This document shows, one piece after another, positions 21,839 to 31,950 of a stretch of 64,000 nucleotides of DNA. The DNA comes from Silene conica (taxonomy: Eukaryota > Streptophyta > Magnoliopsida > Caryophyllales > Caryophyllaceae). The stretch's first letter is position 1; each line of letters begins with the position of its first letter. The DNA lies in the NCBI GenBank assembly GCA_029255685.2, contig CM055319.2, forward strand, positions 35,846,530 through 35,910,529, written 5' to 3'. Made by a program: the position numbers and the translations under genes. The notes beneath the pieces were generated by a model, which saw nothing but the letters and a program-made list of their open reading frames with translations, searched no databases and was not told the DNA's origin.

Positions 21839-22927
21839 TGAACTGAAAATGGACCCATAATACTTCAAAATGGGGCTGTTTTTTTGTTTTGTATTCCAGG
21901 ACTGTTTTGAACAGTTCCTGGGTTTGTTTAGAACGATATTAAGGGCTGTTTGAGGTTATTATTTGTAGGACGGAAATAAAAGACATAAATAATGGATATG
22001 ACTTAACAAGATCACTCTTGATTAAGCCTAGGGTATGACTTAAACCAGTACACGAAGCAAGTTTAAGCCTAAGAGATCATCCAAGATCACGAAGCAAGGA
22101 CTCACTCTTCTTCATGTACTCGTCCAGATCACGAAGCAAGACGGGAACATGGCTCCAAACACGAAGTAATGGAGTTGTTCAAGCACAAAGCAATGAACTA
22201 CAAAAGGGTTTTTAAAAACCTTCTGATTTTCTTTTTCTTAATTCTCCAAATCTGATTTTTACAAAGGAAGTGAGCTCTTTAAATAGAGTCTCTAGTTGCA
22301 TCTAGGCCATACATCTAACAACAAATCCTAGGGCCCTAATTAAAAGAGAAACAAGACAAAATACAAGCTAAACATCTTAAAATACAAGATAAATTGGCAG
22401 CTAAGGCAGCCACATTTCCACGGCACAAATTGCTGGAACATAAAGCCTTGTTTGTCCTTCTTGTTTGCTTGTGAAGTTGTCATTTACCTTCAATTTGTTT
22501 TGGCACCTTTAGGAGACACAAAAGGGGACCATTGTCCTTGGAACCTTTCAATTAAGGGGACCACTGTCCTTGGAATCTTTCAATTAAGCTCATGTATTTT
22601 CCTTTGCTAAACAGGCTGCTAGGAACCTCAAATCTGGCCGAGTCATTTAGCTCAATTGTGTTGTTTATTAAGTCCAAGGAATGCGCCATTGTTAAGCCAA
22701 AAAAATGATAACAAATGAAAACAGGATTTGAACATCTTAACGGTTTGTTTACTTCGAGCTTATAAAAAATGATTAACCCGCCCAAAACAAAATGTAGAGA
22801 AAAGACTCCGGTCAGTTTTGAGCAAAACTTTGGTTCATCTTGGACCTTATTACGGTCCAAATCATTACAAAAAAATATAGACGATTTGGATACAAAAACC
22901 GTATGAAGGCTCTCCAAATTCAGTGCA
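21839..22927 (-). repeat. 5' LTR of element E
   Basis: 1089 bp, the partner of 20404-21492. It is followed by the ATATG duplication and the resumed D2 sequence. Confidence 0.92.
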
Positions 22928-23079
22928 ATATGCGCCCAACAAATGCGCAAGATCCCAGAACCAAGTCTAAAATGTCTCAAAACAAAGCAACAAAAGCAAA
23001 AAGGGTCTAAGTCTAAAAACAAGAACAAAAAAAATGGTCCAACAAAAACTGAAATAAAACACTTGACTAGCACTACGAC

Positions 23080-24498
23080 TCAGCAGCAAGATACCCCAAA
23101 GTAGGAAACTTGGCTAAAAGAGGTCCTTTCAGCAGTATGGACCGCTACTCTGGGCTTCCAGACAACAGGCCTAGATGGAGGAAGGGTATCTGGTGTCGCA
23201 TAAGCTATGACACGCTTCTTTACTTTGCCCGGCCTATCTTCTTCAGCAACTTGCTCCAATTTTGTCTCCCCAGTATCACCAGGATCTCCTATGCCCTCTT
23301 TACCATGACCTACAGCAATAGAAATAATAGGATGGTCCTCCAATTTTCTCTTAAGCTCAAGGCCCTTGACGATCTCCAAGATTTTTCCGAACTGATGCTC
23401 CAATTTTACTTTCTCCGAATGATCCGGATACGGGACTGCAATGCTTGTCACAGAATCAACAATCTTCGGCTCTTTTAACTTCAGAATCTCCGTCGAGGCA
23501 TTGATGAGAGGAGAGTCAGGTAGTTCAGGAGGCGAACCCACAATCTGCTCAGGTAACGCGGTCGGTCGACCTGGTATACTGGTCGATCGACAAGGTGTTG
23601 TATTATCGAATTTTTTCTGTTCTGCAGAAACTAATCTCACGTCAGGTGTCGAGGTTGGTCGACCTGATGTTGTGGTCGGTCGACCTTCTGACCTGTGCAC
23701 GGGATCAGTTTCTTCGTTCTGAACTATGGCAGAATCATCCTTTGGGGTTGGTCCCTCATAAGCTTTCTCAAGTTCTTCGGAACAGGCGTTATTGGATGTT
23801 TCAAGTGTGGCAACATGACTTATTTCAATACATGTTTTCAGTTAATTCCCACGTGAATTTCCATTTTCAGTTCTATGAACCGCCAACTCCTCAATAAAAT
23901 CCCAACCCTTGTCATAAGCTACATTATGAAATCCACCGTTTGTAAGGATGGCTCTGTAGTCATCATGCAAAGAGTTATAGAATTGGTTGCAAAGGTACCA
24001 CTCCTCAAACCCGTGGTGAGGAACGGATCGAACCAACTTCTTAAAACGGGCCCACGCTTCATGAAATTCCTCATCAGGTCCTTGCTGGAACATAAAAATT
24101 TGAACTCTCATAGCATTGGTTTTCGCTGGCGAAATGTACTGTTTGCAGAAAGCCAATGCCAGAGATGTCCAATCTGTAACTTTAGCCGCTACCCTATCAA
24201 GGTAACGAATCCATTCACGCGCAGAATCTTTCAAGGAGAAACGAAATAACTTCTCCTTAACCTCATCTTGCGCCTCTCCCGCCGGTACGGGTATGGAACA
24301 AAAATAATCTGTAAATAGCTCCAAATTCTTCAAAGGATCTTCATCCAGTAGACCTGCAAACTGTTTTTGCTCCACCAATTCGATATAGGAGAGATGAATT
24401 TCAAAGGGGAGAGTAAATCCCTGGGGAAGGTGGTGTGCTGCTGGCTGAAGATTATCAGAAATAGTAGACATGATCGCAATAGCACTGAGAGTACTCAA
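23080..24498 (-). pseudogene. gag: Gag of D2, interrupted by the same stop as D1
   Basis: Two open segments in one frame (24498-23842 and 23700-23080), with the same stop near 23842 as in D1. The 218-residue Gag part is identical to D1. The second part differs at only two residues that I can see (R/P in EEDRxGKV, P/S near the end). The palindrome pairs at 23560/23581 and 23653/23674 encode the GRPT repeats. Confidence 0.78.
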
Positions 24499-24625
24499 GT
24501 CTTCCTCTCAAAAACCCGTCTTCTAAAACAAAACTAGAAGAAAAGGTAAGTAACGGTCTTAAGGAACGGAAGTTCCTTAAGACAAGGAAAATAAACTAAA
24601 AACTAAAAAACAAAATTATACCGTC

Positions 24626-24643
24626 TCCTCGGCAACGGCGCCA
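24626..24643 (-). promoter_or_regulatory. Primer binding site of D2 (tRNA-Asp type)
   Basis: The minus strand reads TGGCGCCGTTGCCGAGGA, the same sequence as the D1 site, next to the LTR at 24649. Confidence 0.88.
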
Positions 24644-24648
24644 AAATT

Positions 24649-26268
24649 TGATACCCGTCGTTGTGGGTGTCAAAGATAAGATTTATAAACCAAACTAAAA
24701 CTATAGATAGTGATAGTAAGGGTCGAACCACAGAGAGACAAGGTTAATTCTGTTTGCCAATTTTTAATCTATAAAGTAACAATAGAGAGGGGGTTTGATT
24801 GATTGTTGCTAAGTCTAAAACGAATATAAAATAAAACAAGTAAATAAAGATGAGAATAAATTATGATAAAAGAGATGCTCTGATGTTTGGGTAATAAATA
24901 GCTAAGAAAATATAAATCCTAAGTCAACATGTATTGCAGTCGCGTAAGGGGTGTAACATATCCTTTAGGTCTATGCTACCTAATAGCTCCTTTCGGTCTA
25001 TGCTATTAGTTCCTAGGTCTCACAATTATTGGGTGTCAACAATAAGGGTGATTCCGAAATTCTAGGTCACATACCTTTCAGTCTTAAGTAACCTAGCCGT
25101 CTTAAGAAGTAAACCAATGCCCTTCCCATATCTCTCAATCTTGGGTAGGTCATTACTAACATCGTACAAGTCTCCTTTTGGTCTTATTGTAGGTTATTAT
25201 AGTCTACAAATTAAAGCGAAACAGAATTCATACGCGTGTCGGTCGACCGACCAACTAGCCCGGTCGGCCGACCTCCATCCAGCAAGACGTCGATTCGGAA
25301 TTTATACTATCTTCGCATATTTACTCCCTACATCCTAACATGTGAATTTAGCTACTCATAACTATTGAAACAATAATAAAAATAGGAATAAACATGGAAG
25401 TTATAAAGAACATCAATCTAAACATGCAATAATAATAAAGGCTTGGGATTCTAACTTAAACCGGATACTAATAATTCTAAAATAAGAACAATATTAAAAC
25501 TGAAATTAAGAAAGGAATTACCGGAAACAATGGATTAAGGAAGGAAAGAACCAACTTTATTGAGTTTCCCGGAAAGATTGATGATTACAATGAACAAAAC
25601 TAAAGAAAAGTGTTTGATAATTATTGAAAGATTAAAACTAAAACTAGATTCTAACTCTATGATAGAAAACTTGATTAAAAACTGAATGAATAACCCTAAT
25701 CCCGTAATTTAGCTTAAATAGGCGGAATTAAAGAGTTTCCTAATGACCTAAACACTTTAATGGGCTTGCGGAAACTTCTGGGTCTGCGAAGAGGTCGGTC
25801 GACCCAATTAGTAGGTCGGTCGACCTCCTGTCGGGACTGCAGCGCGCGTCGATCTTAAAACAGCTGTCATTTCTTCGTTACTTATCGTAATCAAGCGATT
25901 CTCGCGGCGTTGGAAAGCTAAGAGAATAAGCTTTCATCTCCAACTGGAATCACTCCATTATCAGCTCTATAACTCGAGATATAGTCATTTGAAACAGGCT
26001 GCAATATCGTGGATCGATTCTTTGCTTGTTAAAGCTATCTTCAGGCCTTGAAATGTGCGCTAGGCTTTGTTCCTTCTTGTCCTTAGTCATGAAAAATCCC
26101 GCGGGCATGAATTTGGTATAAAATCGTCCCTTTTCCGCATAAATCTGCAAAAGAGCATAAAAATACGAAAGTAGACAATTGTTGGGAAATAAATGCTAAA
26201 ACATCGTAAATGAGCTCTAAAATGCGTGTGAAAATAGATGTAAAACATCGTAAAATAGACACGCATCA
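24649..26268 (-). repeat. 5' LTR of tandem element D
   Basis: A 1620-bp LTR with small differences from the middle LTR. Termini are intact (TG at 24649, CA at 26267-26268). Palindrome pairs lie at 25241/25262 and 25793/25814. Followed by GTTAC and element F coding sequence. Confidence 0.9.
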
Positions 26269-27232
26269 GTTACTTGACCCTCTTTCCCTCCATGTTAATA
26301 ACACTGACTTGGATACAGCTGATGAGTTAGAAATCTACCCCTTGACTGACCGACCTATTTTTGTAGGCGTTAGTAATGAACATGTTCCTGACATGTTTGA
26401 ACCTTCGGTTAATGAACCTTGTTTTGTGCAGGATTCATTTGTTGACATTTCTGATGTTTTTTATAATATTAGTGAATGTTCTGCACAAGGATCCTTTACA
26501 AAGGATCCTTCGGCGGCTTTGATTTGTTTTGAGGCATGTGCAGGTGAATCTCTTGCTCAGGAGGCTGATTTGGAGGCTCCAGAAATTGCGACACTAGTGA
26601 CTAGGGATGGCAATGGATCCTGGATCCGGTCCAGATCCGTAAGACCCGACCCTGATGGACCGGATCTGGATCCTATTTTTTTAGACCCGTTGGATCCGGG
26701 TCGGATCTGAATCCACTACTTTTAAAACGGATCTGGATCTGGATCCTCCTACGCAGACCCTGAAGGATCCAGATCCGTTTCTGGACCCGTTTTTATAGTA
26801 AAAATATGAAGTTTTTCGTCTTAGTTATTTTGTTTCTTGAGTTATGTTTGGATTACTTGGTCATAATAATTATTACTTGCAATATTTGGTTGAAAATAAT
26901 TGTCACGCTACTAGCTACTTCCCCTTTTTATTGTATTTCGAAAAATAGATATCAATAGTGTTATGGCGCATGAGTTTTTTTTTTTTTTTTTTATAATGTG
27001 GGGGTTAGAAACTTGGACCCGTAACGGACCCGGATCCGATCCGGATCCGTTGGATCTGGATCTGGATCTCACATATTTGGACCCGTTGGATCTGGATCGG
27101 ATCTGGATCCAAGGTATACAATGCGGATCTGGATCTGGATCCTACTGGACCCGGTCCAGATCCGGTCCGTTGCCATCCCTACTAGTGACAGAGTCTACAG
27201 GCGGTAGAAAGAGAGATGTCTCGATCGAGTAG
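26269..27232 (+). pseudogene. Gag-like acidic protein of F1, split by a MITE
   Basis: Sequence from 26274 matches F2 from 31731 (DPLSL, NTDLDTADELEIYPLTD). It continues as an acidic Cys-containing segment up to 26601. The 580-bp MITE and its 8-bp duplication total 588 bp, a multiple of three, so the frame resumes and ends at a TAG at 27230-27232. Role unknown; related to the element C protein by position and composition. Confidence 0.6.
26602..27181 (+). mobile_element. hAT-type MITE rich in GGATCC/GGATCTGGATC repeats
   Basis: 580 bp with terminal inverted repeats TAGGGATGGCAA...TTGCCATCCCTA and a perfect 8-bp target duplication CTAGTGAC (26594-26601, 27182-27189), as expected for hAT elements. 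Both halves are filled with short GATCC/GATCTG units arranged as inverted copies (26615-26780 and 27005-27170) around an AT-rich centre. No transposase frame. Confidence 0.9.
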
Positions 27233-27285
27233 TACCACTTGCTCGATCAAATGATGTAGAGAACGAGATCACTCAAAGTGGTCAT

Positions 27286-27504
27286 TTGGCTGAAGAAAAG
27301 AGCCCTAAGAAGAAGAAACCCAGGAAGGTGTCGGCCCATGACTTGGGAGTCGACAGCTCCGGGAGATGGATGGCTAGAGCTATGGATGATGACCCAACTA
27401 TCTACACGGTGGAGAGAAACTCGTCTACCCAAATCACCATAGCTAAAGGGGTAGCTTGTAGTCAGAGCCCTTGGTCAAAGAAACCCCGCATCCTTCGCGG
27501 ATGA
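27286..27504 (+). CDS. Small basic ORF of element F
   Basis: 72 residues beginning MAEEKSPKKKKPRK, with a lysine-rich start that could be a nuclear localization signal, then WMARAMDDDPTIYTVE. It is in a different frame from the upstream gag-like segment and may be the displaced end of that gene after a frameshift, or a separate small gene. No family recognized. Confidence 0.35.
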   Translation: MAEEKSPKKKKPRKVSAHDLGVDSSGRWMARAMDDDPTIYTVERNSSTQITIAKGVACSQSPWSKKPRILRG

Positions 27505-29702
27505 CTTCTTCTTTTTGCTCGTTTCTGTTTTTCTTAAGACAATTTTCTGTTTTGTTAAGACTTTTTAGTTTGTTTTGCTTTAAGTTTTTTAGAACAATTT
27601 CGTTTTGTTGCGTAGTTAAGACAATTGGATCTTGGTTCTGGATTTTCGCGCATGTTTAGGGCGCATGTATAATGATTTTCAGGTTTGGGGAAGGTTAACT
27701 TGGTTAATACAAGTTAATCTCGCGAAGAAGGAGGCCACTGTACAGGAATCCGGGTCGACCGACCACCACTACCAGTCGGTCGACCATACCACTACATTCC
27801 AGAAGTTCTGTAAGACTGGCAATTGGTCGGTCGACCAGGGAGAGGGTTCTACCGACCAGCTCTCCTGTGCAGACGTCTCAAGGTATTTCGGAAGCGTACA
27901 AACATAATAGGGAAGTCCTTTCCTTATTTTATCCTTTATGCTTCCGCTCCTTCTTCTTCTATTTCAAACCTTCAAATTCATTATTTATCACCCAAAACAT
28001 GGATAACCCTCGAAAAAGGTCTTTCTTTGTTTGACTTTTTCAGGTACTTGGAGTGGCACTGCTGGCCACCGAAACCACCCAGCTTAAGCTGGTTTGGGGA
28101 GGTCTCCCATGCGCTTCAAAAATCCGGTGAGTTCTTTCCTTTTTCCTTGGTTTTAATTTTTGCATTTTTTTCCTTTAATTTTATGAGACCTTTACTTAGG
28201 CTAATGCACAATGGGGATATTGTGCGGGTTGGTTTGGGGAATGGTTTCGTGTCACATGCATTGTTCCATTGCATTTTGTCACACGTTTATTGCATTTCTG
28301 TCTTGCATAGTTCTTTTCTTTATTTCCCTTGCATATACAAAAGAAAAATCCAAAAAAATAGAAAAATTCAAAAAAAAATTCCAAAAAAATGCATGTTTAT
28401 TTTAGCATATAGGTCGAGTCGGAACGAGAGTATTTCAAGGATGATCTTTCCTATCTTACATGTTTATGTTTTACCTTGCCTTGTCAACTTGTTTTAGTCT
28501 GAAAGTCTTTTGCATATCTACGAGTTTTTTGTCAACTTGTTTTCTTGAGACTTGACTTATACCTTGGCAATCTACTATACATTCTGAGTTTTAGAGCTTA
28601 TTTCCTGGTTTCATTTTTAAACCAGTTGTCTAGGATGTGAGTAGTACTCCCCTTGGAACATGTTACATCAATATGCATAAACATGAACTTGAATTGCTAT
28701 ATACTTGTTTACTATCTCGTTTTGGGTCTTGGTACGTGCATTTGAAATCGCTTTTCTCTTATTTACCCATAAGCTCTATATAGCCAAATTTTCCTTTTTA
28801 TCCCCCAAAACTACATCCTATACTTAGCCTACCCTTCCAAGCTAGTATTTGTGGTCGTTGGAGTTATTTTTTGAGGCATCTTGGTTTGTATGCTATCTTG
28901 TGCAAAAAGAGAAAGAGAAAGAAAGAAACAAAGAAAGAAAAGAAAAAGAACAGAAAAAGAAAGAAAAAGAAAGAAAGAAAGAATAACGAAAAAAAATCAA
29001 AACATACAGCAAAGTCAGTCGACCGACCGCACCCCCTGGTCGGTCGACCAACTGACAGGATCAGAAACTCAAAATTCGTTCTGAAATCCCTTTCTTTTAC
29101 TTGTTATCACTCTCGTAATTCATTCAAAATATTTGGGAGTCAATTCGTTTATATAATGTGAGAGTTGTGCTACAAAAGAGTACTTTCTTAATGTCAAAAG
29201 TCGTGAAGTTGTTGTTGGGAACCGGTTTTACTAGCTTGGCTACTAACCCCACATGTCCAGAAACATCTTAACCACTTTTACCTTTCACCTCACATATCTT
29301 TCACTACTTCAATTGCATGTATCCGATTCACTTAATGAGTATGTTTATACATAGTTGTAGAATTCTTGTTCATGTTAGATTGCAGGCATGTTTTCATGGG
29401 TCGAAGTTAGGTGAGTGTCTTTACAATATAATTCTTTCTATCTTTAACATAAACTCGCCCTTTGCTTCATGTGTGTCTCGAGCGTACCGCGAGAGTCCAT
29501 GGTATAAAGTCTCTATAGTCTTTATTTTTGCAAGTTTGACAACCTCATAACTCGTTTGCATGACTTGAATACTTTCTCAATTTTGTACTTGGCATTGGTT
29601 TAGGCTAACATGTAAATTTCGCTCTGAGATTGAAATCGTTCCATTAGTTAAGATCGAGTCTATTTCTTGCTTGAGGGCAAGCAAGGTTTGGTTTGGGGAA
29701 TT
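27505..29702 (+). other. 3' noncoding region of F1
   Basis: No gene. It carries all shared modules: palindrome CCAGCTTAAGCTGG fused to GGTTTGGGGAGG (28079-28102); hairpin GCACAATG/TATTGTGC with GGGA loop (28206-28225) before GGTTTGGGGA; covarying hairpin CTGGTTT/AAACCAG (28605-28625); a purine-rich block (28908-29000); and hairpin CTTGCTTG/CAAGCAAG (29666-29685) next to the polypurine tract (29686-29702). Palindrome pairs start at 27753/27774, 27825/27846 (second degenerate) and 29017/29038. Confidence 0.85.
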
Positions 29703-31291
29703 TGATGCGTGTCTATTTTATGATGTTTTACATCTATTTTTACACGCATTTTGTCGCTCATTTACTATGTTTTAGCCTTTATTTCCCAACAATTGTCTAC
29801 TTTCGTGTTTTTATGCTCTTTTGCAGAATTTTGCGGAAAAGAGACGATTTTATACCAAATTTATGCCCTCGGGATTTTCCATAACCAAGGAGCAAGGAGA
29901 AGTCAACTCAAAGCGCGAACTAAGTACCACAAAGTCAAACCAAGGCGAAATCAAGACTGACGTACAGGAAAGTAGGTCGACCGACCTACTACCTAAGTCG
30001 GTCGACCTGAGAACTGCTATCTTAAAGTCAGAAGTCCACCAAGCCCGACAGTAGGTCGACCGACCTGCTACCTAAGTCGGTCGACCAGCGCGCAGTCTCA
30101 GAAAATTCCGCAAAGCCCACTAGCGTGATTAGGTCATTAGGAAACTTATTATTTCCGCCTACTTAAGCTAATCTCAGGATTAGGGCCAAGGATCCAGAAA
30201 GTTTATTATTCAGTACCATCTAGTTCTAGTTTTACAGAAAGTTTTTCTTAGCATTCTTTAGTTATCTTCCTTATTATCTTCAAACACTTTTCCTTAGTTT
30301 TATTCATTGTAATCATCAATCTTTCCGCGGGATTCACTAAAGTTTGTTCTTTTCTGCCTTAATCCTTATTTCCGGTAATTCTTTTCTTAATTTCAGTTTC
30401 ATTATTGTTAGTTTTAGAATTGCTTACATCCGGTTTAAGTTAGAATCCCAAAGCCTTTATTGTTATCGCATGCTTAGAATAATGATCGCCATGAATTCCG
30501 TTTTTATTAATGTATGTTATTATTGTTATTTCAGTATCCATGAGTAGCTAATTACATATGTTAGGATGTAGGGAGTAATATGCGTAGATGGTGCGAAACC
30601 CGAGACTGCCTGTAGCAGACTTAGGTCGGCCGACCGGCTTAACTGGTCGGTCGACCTAGGTGTTTAGTCGGTCGACCGGAGTAGCGGGTCGGTCGACCAA
30701 ACCGCGTATGTTTTCAGTTCTGTTTTAATTCGAAGACCACAATAACCTACAATGAGACTGTAGGGAGACTTGTAGGATGTTAGTAATGACTTACCCAAGG
30801 ATGAAAGATACGGGAAGGCCATTGGTTTACGCTTTAAGACGGCTAGGTTACTTATGACTGAAAGGTATGTGATCTAGAAATTAGGAATCACCCTTATTGT
30901 TGACACCCAATAATTGTGAGACCTAGGAACTAATAGCATAGGCCGAAAGGAGCTATCAGGTACCATAGACCGAAAGGATATGTTACATCCCTTACGCGAC
31001 TGCAATACATGTTGACTTAGGAATTACACCATCGTAGCTATTTACTACCCGAACATCCTAGCATCCTTTTTACTATAAGTTTTATCTCATTCTTATTTTC
31101 TTGTTTTACTGTCTTTTATTCTAGACTTAGTGACAACCAATTTAAACCCCCAAATTGTTACCCTAAAAACATTGACCTTAATCAATAAACACTCCCCACC
31201 TCTCTGTGGTTCGACCCTTGAGTTACGCTATCTAGTCTTAAGCCGAGGTTTTAAAAATCTTATCTTTGGCACCCCTCAACGACGGGTGTCA
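29703..31291 (+). repeat. LTR of element F
   Basis: 1589 bp from TGATGCGTG to GACGGGTGTCA, closely similar to the D LTRs. It carries palindrome pairs at 29975/29996 and 30054/30075 and a run of four copies each 21 bp apart (30624, 30645, 30666, 30687). It functions both as 3' LTR of F1 and 5' LTR of F2. Confidence 0.87.
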
Positions 31292-31296
31292 AATTT

Positions 31297-31314
31297 TGGC
31301 GTCGTTGCCGGGGA
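31297..31314 (+). promoter_or_regulatory. Primer binding site of F2 (tRNA-Asp type)
   Basis: TGGCGTCGTTGCCGGGGA has one C-to-T mismatch from the tRNA-Asp complement, five bases after the LTR end. Confidence 0.87.
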
Positions 31315-31370
31315 GGTGACGCTAGTGTTTATTGTTTTTAGTCTTTTGTTTTCTTTCTCTTTTGTCGTCA

Positions 31371-31950
31371 ATGACCATCTCCCCTTTCCCACAATTCGAG
31401 CATGAACCATTGTATATCTATTGTGATAGATTAACCTCTTTCCTTTCTCAGTCTGACCATCATGTTAGTATTGGGGAGCTTTGTCGTATCATTTATGATG
31501 GAGTTACTTGTAAAACCTTGATCGAGATTGAGGGAAAGTGTGGATGGGATTTTCTTGACTTACCTTATGAGAAGCAATGGGAGCTTCTTAAAAACCTAAT
31601 TCGAGCCAGTGGAGATACAGAGAGGTATGAGAGCACTGATTTTAGTAACTCGGATTCTTCTGTCGAGAGTGATCCTATCACTCCCATTGCTGAAGATTCA
31701 CTTATTCTTGATGAGGATGAGTATGATAGGTTACTTGACCCTCTTTCCCTCCCTGTTGATAACACTGACTTGGATACAGCTGACGAGTTAGAAATCTACC
31801 CCTTGACTGACTGACCTATTTTTGTAGGCGTTAGTAATGAACATGTTCCTGACATGTTTGAGCCTTCGGTTAATGAACCTTGTTTTGTGCAGGATTCATT
31901 TGTTGACATTTCTGATGTTTTTTATAATATTAGTGAATGTTCTGCACAAG
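31371..31950 (+). pseudogene. Gag-like protein of F2, stop and truncation
   Basis: It starts MTISPFPQFEHEP. The FPQxEHEP...YCDRLTSFL region parallels FPQGEDES...YIDRFEEWL of element C, i.e. the C-terminal half of a Gag domain, followed by an acidic serine-rich segment. A TGA at 31812-31814 replaces a CGA codon present in F1, a CpG transition. The frame then stays open and runs in phase into Copia H integrase at about 31951. Confidence 0.65.

Larger units (their letters stand above)
20404..22927 (-). mobile_element. Short non-autonomous LTR element E, complete
   Basis: Two LTRs of 1089 bp (20404-21492 and 21839-22927) show no differences on reading. They flank a 346-bp interior. The target duplication ATATG is present on both sides (20399-20403, 22928-22932). 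The interior has a tRNA-Met-type primer binding site (21825-21836, minus) beside the right LTR and a purine tract AACAAAGGGAGTT (minus, 21493-21505) beside the left LTR. No coding capacity: the open frames inside the LTRs have no recognizable domain. It must depend on another Copia-type element. Identical LTRs imply very recent insertion. Confidence 0.93.
18605..24648 (-). other. Internal region D2
   Basis: Nearly identical to 13462-16979 apart from the 2.5-kb insertion of element E and an exact 21-bp contraction at 20304-20315, where one palindrome unit remains instead of two. The 3' noncoding modules (19253-20260) and Gag gene (23080-24498) match D1. Confidence 0.88.
13446..26268 (-). mobile_element. 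Tandem Athila/Tat-type element D (two internal regions, shared LTR)
   Basis: On the minus strand the order is LTR (24649-26268), internal D2, LTR (16980-18604), internal D1, and the last 16 bp of a third LTR (13446-13461), the rest of which was displaced by element C. D1 and D2 are nearly identical. Each has a tRNA-Asp-type primer binding site and a Gag gene with no polymerase. D2 also carries element E. Right flank GTTAC (26269-26273) is the candidate target duplication; D interrupts the gag-like frame of element F. A shared middle LTR is the expected product of unequal LTR recombination. Confidence 0.88.
26269..31950 (+). mobile_element. Athila/Tat-type element F, tandem remnant
   Basis: A plus-strand element related to D by its LTR and 3' noncoding region, and to C by its gene. 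Internal sequence F1 (26274-29702, left part displaced by D) leads through a hairpin plus polypurine tract into an LTR (29703-31291). The LTR is directly followed by a primer binding site and a second internal start F2 (31292-31950). So it too is a tandem with a shared LTR. F2 ends abruptly at about 31950 against Copia H with no LTR, probably a deletion or recombination junction. Confidence 0.8.

Noticed and set aside
20404-22927. Simple tandem duplication of a 1435-bp unit
   Set aside because: The 5-bp ATATG flanks, TG...CA termini, primer binding site and purine tract show two LTRs with an interior.
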